Below are positions 28,780 through 40,970 of a stretch of 64,000 nt of DNA, piece by piece (within the stretch, counting starts at the first letter, position 1; the number at the start of each line of letters is the position of its first letter). The notes beneath the pieces were generated by a model. The model was not told the DNA's origin. It was given only the letters and a program-made list of their open reading frames with translations, and did no database searches. Source of the DNA: Incurvaria masculella (lineage: Eukaryota > Arthropoda > Insecta > Lepidoptera > Incurvariidae); assembly GCA_946894095.1 (NCBI GenBank), contig OX335655.1:2728001-2792000 (forward strand), read 5' to 3'. Made by a program: the position numbers and the translations under genes.

Positions 28780-29409
28780 GAGTCGTATTCACTACGTATA
28801 ATATTCACAACGTATAATAGTATTTTTTTCCAAAAAATGAAAACCATGCATATCGTATAATATTCACAACGTATAATGTTATAGGTTGTGCATGAGTTTA
28901 AAAATAAAATCAACTCTTTGCATCATGCAGAACGTCTAATAGTCACAACGTATAATATTCCTAACATGAATTCACAAAAAAAAGAAAACCATGCAGAACG
29001 TATAATATGCCAAGAAGCACTGCATAAAGCGCCCTAATCTCGATACATTTAAGGCTGAAATTGCTACGAATCGATATTTGTTGAAGAGTAACAATTTGCT
29101 ACAACGCTAATTGAGACGGTCGAAAAGTCGCGTGCGAGTATACGCTTTAAAAGTATATTCATAAGGGCGCTTATCGTATGAAAAGTTTTTGGATTATATG
29201 ATATGCATGGTTTTCTTTTTTTGTTAAATAAAGATCATAATATTATACGTTGTTATGCATGGAGAAATAAGTAATTTTATTTTTTAAACTTCTTCATGCA
29301 CTTCGTATAAGATTATACGATCTGCCGATTATACGTTGTGCATGGTTTTAAAATTTTGTTAAAATATGACATTATACGATCTGCATATTAGACGTTCTGC
29401 CGTTCCCCC
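28780..29409 (+). mobile_element. Non-autonomous element with 8-bp target duplication, copy 2
   Basis: The same start and end as copy 1, flanked by GGTTAAAA at 28772-28779 and 29410-29417. Sequence is nearly identical to copy 1, with small indels (a short insertion near 29085 and deletions near 28895 and 29245). Confidence 0.88.
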
Positions 29410-29445
29410 GGTTAAAATAGCACGTTTTATAGACGAGGGTTAACT

Positions 29446-29822
29446 TAGCCTCGGTGGCCCAGTGGCGCGACACTTCGGCGATCGCTCTCCGAAGTTAAGC
29501 AACGCTGGGTCCGGTCTGGTCTTGGATGGGTGACCATTCGACCGTGGAGAGAGGCTGGCCGTGGTTCGGATTCCACGTTAAGCTGTAGAGGTCCCCTTCC
29601 TTACTTACTAGGTGGTAGGGTTTATCCCGCCCGGGTTGGTATCATCGCATTGGATGAACGATGGTCGAAGCGGCAATGAAAATTGTCCGTGTTTTCCATC
29701 CAGTTCAATGTAGCCGTGCTATATAAGGAAGGTCCTGGCATGGCACCTAGTTCCCATGTGGTGTGTTGACCATGACAGAACTTGTGGTATTAGCCATCCA
29801 TGTCCAGTCACATAAAAAAAAA
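29446..29822 (+). mobile_element. 5S rRNA-headed SINE, complete
   Basis: GAAGTTAAGCAACGC and CTTGGATGGGTGACC form an intact 5S-type promoter. The shared body and a poly-A end follow. It begins 37 bp after the preceding element. Confidence 0.9.
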
Positions 29823-30370
29823 CCCTACTAATCGGAAAAGAGTGGAAAGAATCTGACGCGGTGTTATATTACTGGCCTATAACTAGCCGTATTCCCGAAT
29901 AAACTAGGTGCCATGCCAAAATCTTCGATTCTGGCATTCGCTTCGCCGATACGGAACACGGCTCGTGCATCGGCGTGATACCTAAGCGTGATACGGACAG
30001 ATGCGGATAATGTTTAACCTCTTTCACCCATCTTTGGTGTAAAAAAATCGTCTGCATCGGATGATAGATGATCGAATTAGCCATTTAAACCCCTAATACC
30101 ATCGAATGAGTAGTTTATACAAGTAGCATGTAAGGCATGTTCTGTAACATACTAGCAGATTGTTTTTTACAAATTCTCATTCATACAATTGAGGAATAAT
30201 TTATGTCAAGTCAATGAAATATGACCGTGATGTCTTTTAGTAGTTGCGTCCGTCCCCATTATTTGACGACGTCAAACGGAAAGTTTACCGTTCTCATAAA
30301 ACATAGAGTTATATAATAGATTATAAAAAAATAATAAATTAAAGTTAGAATTTCTTGTTGTTATGATATC
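29823..30370. other. No supported feature
   Basis: Unremarkable AT-rich sequence. The frames present are short and lack codon bias. Confidence 0.4.
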
Positions 30371-30914
30371 TTAAGGTGGCTCATCCCGCTCATGTCCCCA
30401 TACAAAAGGGGAAAGAAGATCACGCCCATATTTCTTGTCAGAGATCCAAAATTTTGCTCAAAATAGCTTTATTTGATCGAACTAGATGTCTGATGACCAT
30501 TGGCATTGTAAATATGTGTTTGGTTTCTAAGTTATAAGGTCCGAAAGTTCGAATTTTTCGCGCGTTTTATACAATACCTTTGGAGGTGGATTACGCAATG
30601 ATAAAGTAAGAACATCGTAAAAAGATTAGTCATCAGACTCAGTAATCAAGATTTATGATCTATTTGGTTTTTGTTAGATTTTTGACTGCAGCGGTCGTGG
30701 TTTACTTTTAGCTATAAGTCGTTTTGAAATTAAAATTTTCGTAAATCTTACCAAATCATACACTATGCACATTGTCTTTTTTGTGGACATTTTGCATCTT
30801 CCTCATCACGGAGCCTGTCTTATTCTTTGAAACAGAGAAGGTCCCAGAGCGCAACAGCTCGGTTTTGTACCAAGCCCGCGAATGAGTTAGGCCCGCCGGG
30901 TTGGGCCACCTTAA
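30371..30914. mobile_element. TTAA-flanked MITE
   Basis: It starts TTAAGGTGGCTCATCCCGC and ends GGGTTGGGCCACCTTAA. TTAA at both ends and GGTGGCCCA-type inverted termini suggest a piggyBac-like non-autonomous element. No ORF. Confidence 0.8.
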
Positions 30915-31429
30915 TTAAGGTAAACGTCTAAAAGGATAGGAACATTCAACACAAATAAATAAATTTCGTTATTTCGAACTTGGGACTTAATTCAGTATGT
31001 AGACACCGGTCGGATAACTTTCGGACTTGAGACGCAAAGTTTACGATACATCGAAAGATAACGACAGAACTTAGATAGTTTGTGTCACATATGAGAAAAC
31101 AAGTTTTGCTATCGGCCGTGGGGCTAATCATTAGCCAGATGGTCACTTGATATTGAATACGTCCCGCAGTGAGTTCATAAGTGAATGACATAAGAATTTG
31201 CTCTTGCAATTTCAAGCACAACATAAAAGTTGAATATGTATAAAAAAATTACACGGGTCCAAAAGAACTGATATACCCTTTATAATTATTTGGTGGTCAC
31301 ATGTGTGCGTTTGTAACGTAGACATCCAAAACTAAGTTTGTTTTTCATACTAATTGTAGGACAGACTGATAGGTACATTCAGAACAAATCAAGGTATTTT
31401 TATATAGATTTTCACTCTTGTTACACATT

Positions 31430-31530
31430 ATTATTAAAATGTTTTCGGATAGACAGCGTTATGATTGAATTTTGATTGAAACAAGTGAGCGATAATCATA
31501 ACACTGTCTATCAGAAAACATTTTAATAAT
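31430..31530. repeat. 101-nt near-perfect hairpin
   Basis: Arms of 37 nt (31430-31466 and 31494-31530) pair with only two mismatches, both of which become G-U pairs in one transcript orientation. The loop is 27 nt. The arms contain TTTTCGGATAGACAGCG and CTGTCTATCAGAAAA. Either a tiny MITE or a microRNA-like precursor. Confidence 0.7.
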
Positions 31531-33004
31531 AAATTTAGGTATGTCAGCTATATATGTCATGTCTAAAAATATATGCAATTGCCACTTATATTTGCTTTGA
31601 CACAACAACACTTGAAGAAAGCTGTATGCTCCTAGAAATAATAAATATGTGCTGTCTGGTCACCATAAACATGAATACAATAAGTTTTCATATTTTTACC
31701 ATAAATATGGATTCGCTTAATTTGTATTATAGTAAACTATTTCGTAAACAGCATTGAATGTTATACTATTTATTAAACGGATTAATAAACTTTAAATCTA
31801 CCCCAAATTCACCAAACAGCAAACAAGATCTTATCACATTCTTATTTGAACAAAATTGATTCATATAATTTCTTCATAATTTATGAATTATTAATTTTAA
31901 GTAAATTAATAAAAACATGGTTTTATTGTCGCGGTCAGATGGTTAATTGGTTTAAAAACCAGTAAATTGACGTCCGAGAATATATTGCGCTCGCTCGGTA
32001 CAAACTAGTGCAGACTGGCACCAGATGATCTTTGCGGAGCAGGAAGCCAACGATATGTACTTCTAGAAACTGGTTTGGCTAGCAGCACTCCAAGTGGGTC
32101 AAACTGGTAACCATGGTGTGGGAAGTTTGCTTCAAAATTTCCTTTGATTTTATTTACTTTATATTTTTATAGGTGATATTCTAGGTAATTTGGGTAGTTC
32201 TTGAATTTTTTTTCATTATTCGAATGTACCAACATATCGTCCCGAAGCAATCTCATTCTTGAACACATGGTTACATTATAAAACTAACACAGCGAAATTC
32301 ACACCAACATGGCTCGTAAAAAATGCGAATTTATGAAAAAAACAACAAAACCAGTATGAGTTATAAATGTCGGTAGTCCAGTAGCGTGATATGTATTTGA
32401 TAATCAAGGTTAAGCAACCCAAACGAGGTCGGGTTATGAAAGGGTAACCGTTGGGCTGGACGGAGTTCAAATTCTACGCAAAACTGTAGGTGTCCTTTGG
32501 GGTAGGTCCTAGGTGGTAGACAGTTCAAAGATACATACAGAAAAGACAATATGGCAAGGATTGTGAATATTTTGAATAGTAAACATGTTTTTTTTTAAAT
32601 ATTATATATTAGAATAGAATATCATAAAAAAAAAATTATTATTACAAATGTAACAATGTCCGAAAAGAAGATTTTTTTTTAAATTACTTAAATAACTCTT
32701 TCGGCAATTTTAAAAATTTACTCTATGATGAATGTACAGTTCATTGGTAATATATTTTTTAAAATGAAAGCACAATCAATAATATTTAACTATTACTGAA
32801 TAAGTTCCTACCGGTGACACACTTGTAATGACACACCTGTCAATAAAATTGTTTTAGATAAGCCATTGGCATTCTCTTTCAATGCTCCCTCTTAATCGGC
32901 ATTTTATATCGAGTTTGCAACGAATATTGTTTGATTTTCTTTAAAAGTTGCAATACATACAGAGATCCATAACACGACATTACATATGTAAATAATACAT
33001 GTAA
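31531..33004. other. AT-rich; one decayed 5S-headed SINE
   Basis: At 32370-32520 the string GGTTAAGCAACCCAAACGAG followed by GGGTAACCG is a decayed 5S-type head running into the SINE body. Nothing else is recognised. Confidence 0.5.
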
Positions 33005-33120
33005 GAACTGATTGACCGAATGGTGATGGTGACCTGACTGAAAATTGGGCTAATGATAAAATACGACAAAGCCGAGTGCAGTGTACTGTCTACGGATGAT
33101 GAATTGAGAATAAACAATAG
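33005..33120 (+). mobile_element. LINE-type 3' tail repeat, fragment
   Basis: GGGCTAATGATAAAATACGACA through GATGATGAATTGAGAATAAAC matches the 3' ends of the 8905 and 28390 copies. Confidence 0.55.
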
Positions 33121-33607
33121 ACCAAAAAACTTCACAAATCACGCAGTAGAATGAGAAAGAAGATGAAGCGTTGTTTTTTTTGCTCTTATAAGCATTCGGC
33201 AAAACAACTTCTTGTAGGTAAACACAATTGCATTTGATTTCTAACGTTTAGTTTTGTGTGTCCAATACAAAAATTGTAATATTTCTCTAGTTTATTTTAT
33301 AAAATAAATAAAAAGTACATAATGAGCTAATTTGATGTTATTTAACGACAAAGCATCATAATCAGATTTGGGAAATTATCAGAAAAAAATACGTAATAAT
33401 AATGCTAACCAAATCGGATTTAAATCTAAAGCGATGATTAAATTTTGACTCTTACCAGTTGGCAGTAAAGCAGTTACCACCGGCTTACGAATAAATGGTG
33501 TTGCATTACTATTTTAACTTTGGTTGGACAATCGCCTTATGGATAAGAGCCAGGGACGCACTCAAGTATGTCGCAGTGAGTTAATCTTCCGTACCATTTT
33601 AATCATT

Positions 33608-33920
33608 TTTAGGGTTCCGTACGCAAAGGGTGAAAACGGAACCCTATTACTAAGCCTCCGCTGTCCGTCCGTCCGTCCGTCCGTCCGTCCGTCCGTCCGT
33701 CCGTCTGTCCGTCTGTCACAGGGCTGTATCTCAGTAACCGTAACAGGTAGACAGCTGAAATTTTCACAGAGTGTGCATTTATTTTGCCGCTATAACAAAA
33801 GAGGTAAGATTAAAAAAATATTCAAATTAAAGGGGGCTCCCATACAAAAAACGTGTTTTTTTTTTACGATGGTACGGAACCCTTCGTGTGCGAGTCCGAC
33901 TCGCACATGGCCGGTTTTTA
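33608..33920 (-). mobile_element. GTTCCGTACC-type repeat with (TCCG)n
   Basis: It has TAGGGTTCCGTACGCAAAGG, a CCGTCCGT run at 33662-33710, TGTATCTCAGTAACCG, and ends CGCACATGGCCGG. The long open frame at 33524-33970 exists only because the 4-bp repeat has no stops. Confidence 0.85.
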
Positions 33921-35217
33921 TTTCCATTAAGACTGTTAGACCCATACAAGTGCAAAGTATTGCACTTTGAGCGGATAACTAATGATAAGTGTTAAATATA
34001 GATTTAGTAGTTTTAGCGAAGACCTATACACAAATTCAAGTTTTTGGTTTTCTTACGATTTTCAAAAAAAAGATCTTTTTTAACAACGCCATACAAATTT
34101 GCAAAACTTCTAATCAATATGGAATGAATACAACAAAACTAAAATACCTGAAATTGTGAAAATATTCTCGCCGCAATTACTATGGTCATGTTTATACGTA
34201 CACGTATATACATACATACATATACACGTATAATTAATTCGTGGCTCAAAGTGTAGTACTTTTCACGATCTGTGTACAAACAACTTTGTATATGGTGTAA
34301 CACCGTCAAGAAAAAAAAGATTCCGACGAATTGAAAACCTCCTCCTTTTTTTTAAGTCGGTTAAAAACATAATTCACCAAGTTGACGCAAATATACTGAA
34401 CCTCTTCTCTTGTATCCTGAGTTATTAAAATTAAATTCCAATAAGGAAAATAACAATAAATATTTATTTTATCCATTCTTATCAGGCCAAAATATCCAAA
34501 AATATTTTTTGATGGTCTTTACGATGGTTATAACTGATCCTGGCTCTCAGGAAGCTGATAATAATTGCCACGAGTAAGCTAGAAAGAGCTAGATAGCAAG
34601 AATACCCTAATGATGAGCGAACCATAGTGCAGCCCTGCTCAATAGACTCAGTCGATAGCACAGCGGCCGTACTCCGACGCATAATGTGTTACGTCTTGAG
34701 CGACTTATGTAATTAGTTTGATTTATGCAACCAAATAGTTGATGGAACTTCCAGGGAGTGCAACGATGGATGGAAAACTATACCGATGTGAAATTCGTTT
34801 AGTTCGATACGGTGCAAGAATATGTCTTCAAACTTCATTGAATATGCAATGTATTCCTGTACAGGGCAAGTCAAAAGGGAAGGGAAATATACTCACTGTT
34901 TAAATTAAATTAAAATAGGAATACTACTCTAAGATAACTGTACGCTTCAGTAAGCTATATAACAAGAAGTAACACTGAAGTATATATTAAATAAATAGGC
35001 CACAAAATGCAGCTATATACAAACTTGTAACATTTTGGTTTTTATTGTTAATACATTTGTATAAAAAAAAAATATCATGTAATTATGTTTGTACGGATCT
35101 TTTTTAAAGTATGTTAATGTGCAGTCTATGTCCAATTCAATGACCACTATAATACACTATAATATATGTCACTGGCATGGAGCCGTCTCAGTCGGCCTTA
35201 TCTTACTTAACTTTAGT

Positions 35218-35540
35218 TTTTAGGGTTCCGTACCCAAAGGGTGCCAACGGAACCCTATTACTAAGCCTCCGCTGTCCGTCCGTCCGTCCGTCCGTCCGGC
35301 CGTCCGTCCGTCCGTCCGTCCGTTCGTCTGTCACAGGGCTGTATCTCAAGGACCATAATAGTTAGGCAGCTGAAATTTTTACAGAGTATGTATTTATTTT
35401 GCCGCTATAACAACAAATAGGTAACATTCGAAAATAATGAAAATTAAAATTAATACAAAAAACGTGATTTTTTCTTTTAAATCTTGTACGATGGTACGGA
35501 ACCCTTCTTGTGAGTGTCCGACTCGCAATTGGCCGGTTAT
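35218..35540 (-). mobile_element. GTTCCGTACC-type repeat with (TCCG)n
   Basis: Same organisation as 33608-33920, with the CCGTCCGT run at 35275-35325. Confidence 0.85.
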
Positions 35541-35774
35541 TTCTTAGTTCACAATAACGCTTAGTTTGATTGCGTAACATAATACATAAACGCGTATTTT
35601 TTTACGGACAAATATTTTTCTCTAATTTTTCACTGTGCTCCGTGCGATACCGCATCGGTAATTAATAAGGCTTATCTGATGGAAGCGTTAGAAAACGTTC
35701 GTGACAAATGGATCCATGTCGCAACTTTTCACGACAATATTCTTGTGTGATAAGTGATGTAACTATCACTTAGT

Positions 35775-36065
35775 TTTTAGGGTTCCGTTCCCAAAGCGTG
35801 CCAACGGAACCCTATTACTAAGCCTCCGCTGTCCATCCGTCCGTCCATCCGTCCGTCCGTCCGTCCGTCCACCCGTCCGTCACAGGGCTGTATCTCATGA
35901 ACCGTAATAGGTAGGCAGCTAAAAGTTTCACGGATTGTGTGTTTATTTTGCCGCTATAACAACAAATAGGTAAAATAAAAAAAATATAAAAAATAAAGGG
36001 AGGCCCATACAACAAACTTATTTTTTGTGATAATTTTGAGTCCGACTCGCGCTTGGCAGGTTTTT
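35775..36065 (-). mobile_element. GTTCCGTACC-type repeat with (TCCG)n
   Basis: Third member of the local cluster, same orientation, CCGTCCGT run at 35837-35880. Its GTTCCGTACC end is eroded. Confidence 0.8.
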
Positions 36066-36324
36066 TATTCCCGATTACAATAGTTCAAAGTTCATTTATT
36101 TGGTAGATTTTTCTACGCGTCACAATTATTTTAATTAGCAATTTCAGAACAAGCATCATTATTTAAAATAGTGTACATGGCACAAATGATTAACAATGAG
36201 AAGCAGTCAAATGAAAATAATAATAATAATGAAATAATGAAATAAATAGATTAAGCTTACGTTTTAAAAAAAAATTCAGTCATAGTGCAGTTAGGATTGA
36301 TGGAGCGGTATAGCCTATACATAT

Positions 36325-36327
<3 letters not shown>

Positions 36328-36375
<48 letters not shown>
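36328..36375. repeat. (AT)n microsatellite
   Basis: An uninterrupted alternating AT run of about 45 bases. Confidence 0.95.
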
Positions 36376-37084
36376 TTTTGATATTTTACTGATTGCCTGA
36401 TTGGAGTGAATAAATATAGATCAATGATTTCTGTTAATATTTAAGAACAATTCAATCATGTATGTATGCACAAAGTACTGTAGGTAAAGGTAAAACAGCG
36501 AAAAAAATATATCAAAAGAAAAGATGTTTACTAGTGTTTACTAGTCGGAATTTGAAAGATTTTTTTTTCCGAAGTCTCTATTGTGGGGGGGCCCCCGTTT
36601 GTGGAGGCCCCGGGGCTATCGCCCCGGTTGCCCTCCCCTAAATCCGGCCCTGGGTATGGGGTCGTCTTCCCGGAATTCCTCTACACTGTAGTAGGCCTTA
36701 TCAAGAAAATGCACTTTAAGAAGCCTAGTGAATGTTTGCGAAGACTCTGTAATATGGATTGCATTGTCTATCTTATTATAAATACATCCATTAAAAATAT
36801 GGACACATGAAGGTGATAAGATGAGTGGGTGGATTATTCACGCAAGTTACTAGTTCGTATTCTAAATAGGAAATTATTTGATCGCTGATTAACAACATGT
36901 GCAAATTAACCCAACATTGTAAATAAAAAAAATGTGCATTGAATTACTAATTTCATATTAAAATGGGGATTCTGCTGCAACTCATATTTCAAAAACATGC
37001 TTTCGTAAATAACGGGTGCCGTTTCTGGATCAAAGTATACTCGAAAATATTCTTAGTAGTCTTAAAGAGCTTGTAGATATGTTT

Positions 37085-37300
37085 GCTACTAGGAGGGTTC
37101 GTGCCATCGCGTTGGGTAAAGCATGGTCGAAACGGCAATGAAGCATTGTCCGTGTTTTCCATCCAGTTCGATGTAGCCGTGCACACAAAGGAAATATCCT
37201 GAAATAGCACATAATTGGTTCGAGAATGTGTTGGGATAACATGTTGACAGTATTAAGTACAGTATTAGCCGTCCCTCGTCAGTTAAAAAAAAAATGATTT
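37085..37300 (+). mobile_element. SINE tail fragment
   Basis: GTGCCATCGCGTTGGGTAAA, GTGTTTTCCATCCAGTTCGA and TTAGCCGTCCCTCG follow the SINE body. Confidence 0.6.
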
Positions 37301-38343
37301 AAATTAATTGGGAAAAAAACTTACCTGGATTACGCTTAATTTTCAGAACTTAGTTTTATCTGAAAAAAAAAATTGTAAGTTAAATAAAACTATGATGCGC
37401 TAGCGCTCTTTTAAAAATACTTTTAAACAAACCTATAAGAGAGAAGGTCTACGTCGAGACCTCAATTTACCTCGGTAATTACTTCTTTCCGCCCTCGAAA
37501 GCATTCAGTCCATGGAAAAAAAGGAAAACTATCTTGACACGGTCACGTTCGGATTCGGGGAAATAAAATAAGGTCTTTTGTCTCGGACAGAAACGTGCCA
37601 AACGAAAGCGCAGCGCTCGCTGCGTACATGCAGATGTAACTATTCCTTCAAGACATGAACGATCGATCGGGACAACCGCTGGCCCCTGGCCTGGGTGCCA
37701 CAGCTAAACATAATGCAATGGAAAACAAAACAAAACGAATAATACAGTGAAATAAAACAAAATAAAATAAGACCATAAAATAAAATACAATACACAATAA
37801 AATAGAACAAAATGAAACAATGGAATGTGCGCTCCAAAAAATAGCGGCCACGATTACGGTCAAAATGGCGGTCATCTTTATGGCCATGGTGCAATTAGAC
37901 CCAGATATCAACATCCAAAGTAAAAGTATCCTACCAGCTCCAAATTGTTCTACACAATCCACGTATTGTGCGTGAAAATGGTTACGTACAAACCATTTTG
38001 TGCGTAACGCAGCATACTATTTTCCGTTTCATTTTATCTTGCTGTCGCTGTGGTCTCTGTGGTAATATTGGTTTTCAAATGCAGTTGATAATATAATTGT
38101 TATTATTGCATCCGATTAGGTAGTGAAAACATGCAAGACCTCGTAAAGATTTGGGTGGTCGCTTAGTTCCTTACGTCATTTTTAGACTACATTTCTTATT
38201 TCATCTTTCTGATTAGCAACAGCTGTCAGCCGGGCTACGCCTTTTATACATTCAACTTCATAAAGAAAGTTTAAAATCACATCCGAAGCGAAATGAGCAA
38301 GATCAAGAGAAGTCTTTACCCCAATGTACAATGCACATCAGGA

Positions 38344-38838
38344 TTAAGGTGGCCCAACCCGGCGGCCTCAACTCATTTGCGGGCACGGTACAAAACCGTG
38401 CTGTTGCGCTCTGGGACCTTGTCTGTTTCTAAGAATAAGACAGGCTCCGTTATGAGGAAGATGCAACCTGTCCACAAAAAAGACAATGTGCATAGTGTAT
38501 GATTTGGTAAGATGTAGTCAAAAATCTAACAAAAACCAAATAGATTATAAATTTTGATTAAACAAGCTATGTCTGATGACTAATCTTTTTAAGATGTTCT
38601 TACTTTATCATTGCGTAATCCACCTCCAAAGTAATTGTATAAAACGCGCGAAAAATCCGAACTTTCGGACGTTATAACTTGGAAACCAAACACAATTTTA
38701 CAATGCCAATGGTCATCAGACATTTAGTTCAATCAAATAAAGCTATATTGAGCAAAATTTTGGATCTCTGACAAGAAATATAGGCGTGATCTTCTTTCCC
38801 CTTTTGTATGGGGAAATGAGCGGGTTGGGCCACCTTAA
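38344..38838. mobile_element. TTAA-flanked MITE
   Basis: TTAAGGTGGCCCAACCCGG to GCCACCTTAA, with an internal deletion relative to the next copy. Confidence 0.85.
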
Positions 38839-38915
38839 CGCGCTTATATGATTTTGGCATTTCAGCGTGAGTAGTTAGAGAGAGACCATACTCGTGAATG
38901 ATATAAAAATTACAT

Positions 38916-39465
38916 TTAAGGTGGCCCAACCCGGCGCCCCTAACTCATTCGCGGGCACGGTACAAAACCGTGCTGTTGCGCTCTGGGACCTTCTCGGTTT
39001 CAAAGAATAAGACAGGCTCCGTGATGAGGAAGATGCAACATGTCCACAAAAAAGACAATGTGCATAGTGTATGATTTGGTAAGATTTACGAAAATTTTAA
39101 TTTCAAAACGACTTATAGCTAAAAGTAAACCACGACCGTTGTAGTGAAAAATCTAACAAAACCCAAACAGATTATAAATCTTGATTAAAAAAGCTATGTC
39201 TGATGACTAATCTTTTTAAGATGTTCTTGCTTTATCATTGCGTAATCCACCTCCAAAGTTATTGTATAAAACGCGCGAAAAATGCGAACTTTCGGACCTT
39301 ATAACATAGAAACCAAACACAATTTTACAATGCCAATGGTCATCAGACATCTAGTTCGATCAAATAAAGCTATATTGAGCAAAATTTTGGATATCTGACA
39401 AGAAATATGGGCGTGATCTTCTTTCCCCTTTTGTATGGGGAGATGAGCGGGATGGGCCACCTTAA
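38916..39465. mobile_element. TTAA-flanked MITE, near-tandem with previous copy
   Basis: A full-length copy of about 550 bp in the same orientation as the 38344 copy, separated from it by 77 bp. Confidence 0.85.
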
Positions 39466-40320
39466 CCTTGAAATTCCAAACGTGTTTATTGGATAAGCAA
39501 ATGTCCAATTCAGGAGGTTTATGATGATATATAAATAAACGAATTACAATTCGTCAATGTCGATCTCGCCGTATAACCTCAAATTAAATTGTAATCGTAC
39601 ACGGTACACTTTTACAGGGTCACAATCCAAAGTCAAGGTCGAGGGTTGAAGTTTATAATTTTTTTAGTCTCAATAATTGTTATTTATGTCTAAGCCTTAA
39701 CTTCTGACGAATTAAGTAATGTTCAGATGACCTGTTATAACTCGTTTGAGGACAGTGTGTTACGTTTCTCGTACCGTCCACTATGCTATTAATTTGACCA
39801 TCATACATGAAAATAAAAACTGAGGCAAATCTTTCTTGATTCGGTAAATCGATGGGTTCGTTGAATTATGCGCCCAAACACCGTTCGGATGCAATTTGAG
39901 ACGGTTTTGTTTTACGACCGAAAACAAAATTGGAGCTTACGCATGGCCGTTGCAGTGGTGGCGTACTGTGAAACCAGAGAGCAGTGCGGCTTCCGGTTAC
40001 AATGTTGAAATGATTGAAAAATACTGGTTTCCCTGTAAAATAAAAATGTAAGGCTCGAAATGTCAATCTCATTAGTGATCATATCTACTTATATAAAAGG
40101 TAACGTCTGTCCACATGCGACAGGTAATCTCCGTAACCACAAAACAGATTAAGATGAAATTTAAACCAATTTAAAGAGAACTAGGCTAAATATCCTAAGG
40201 GCTGAGCAATATCAATGAAATTACTCTCAAACAAAATTAATACCATCCCGTGGCGTTTGGTGGCGTTACTTGCGGCGTCATTTTGACCGCTCTCTCTAAT
40301 ATAGAAAAGATTCACTATTT
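39466..40320. other. No supported feature
   Basis: A mixed-composition stretch; the frames present are short. A possible cold-spot for repeats, nothing more seen. Confidence 0.35.
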
Positions 40321-40329
40321 TCGCACTGA

Positions 40330-40440
40330 ATGTCAGAAAGCGGATGGCGCAGGGCGGAATACCGACTCTTCTATACGTATTTTGTTCGGGAGGGTATAGG
40401 TTCGAATCCTGATTAGCCTCACTTTTTTTTCTGTTTTTTA
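40330..40440 (+). mobile_element. tRNA-like SINE head
   Basis: GGATGGCGCAGGGCGGAATACC resembles a pol III A box region and GGTTCGAATCC (B box) follows, then a T-rich end. There is no acceptor-stem pairing, so it is not called a tRNA gene. Confidence 0.45.
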
Positions 40441-40679
40441 CATTTTATTGTTTATGGGGTCTTGCATATCATTTTAGCATGGATTAGGCTTAATAGATAT
40501 ACATATATCTATAAAGATCTTGGCTCTCACTATCCAATCAAATAAAAAATCATTTATTCATCATATACACGCTTGGTTTGAAATGCTTATAAATTAAGAT
40601 CCGATGTAGACCTTTTGGTTTCCACGTCTATCCTGATTCTGCTCACAACTTAAAAGCTACATGAAATCACTCTAAATTA

Positions 40680-40970
40680 CCAGAGCGGTGAGCAGTGGGG
40701 TGAAATGCTTATAGCTTGCGAACCACTCACCCGATTTATATGCGAATTGAATCTACGTTTGGCGTCTCTGAGTGCGCTCCAGTTACGGATGGGTGACCGT
40801 GTTCGATGTTGAGACTGGCTGTGGTTTGTATGCCAAGTAAAACTTTTGTTCACCATTCGTAGGGTTAATTCCGCCTGGGATGATACGTAGGTACCATCGC
40901 ATAGAAGTAATGCATCATCGGGGCATGAAAATTGTCGCGTTTTGGATCCATTTTAACGTGGAAGTACGTA
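40680..40970 (+). mobile_element. Decayed 5S-headed SINE
   Basis: ACGGATGGGTGACCGTG, AGGTACCATCGCATAGAAG and GGCATGAAAATTGTC keep the order of the intact 5S-headed SINE. Confidence 0.5.

Noticed and set aside
33524..33970. 148-codon frame with a PSVRPSVRPSVRPSV repeat
   Set aside because: It is the (TCCG)n tract of a GTTCCG-type repeat; related frames at 35177 and 35818 have the same cause.
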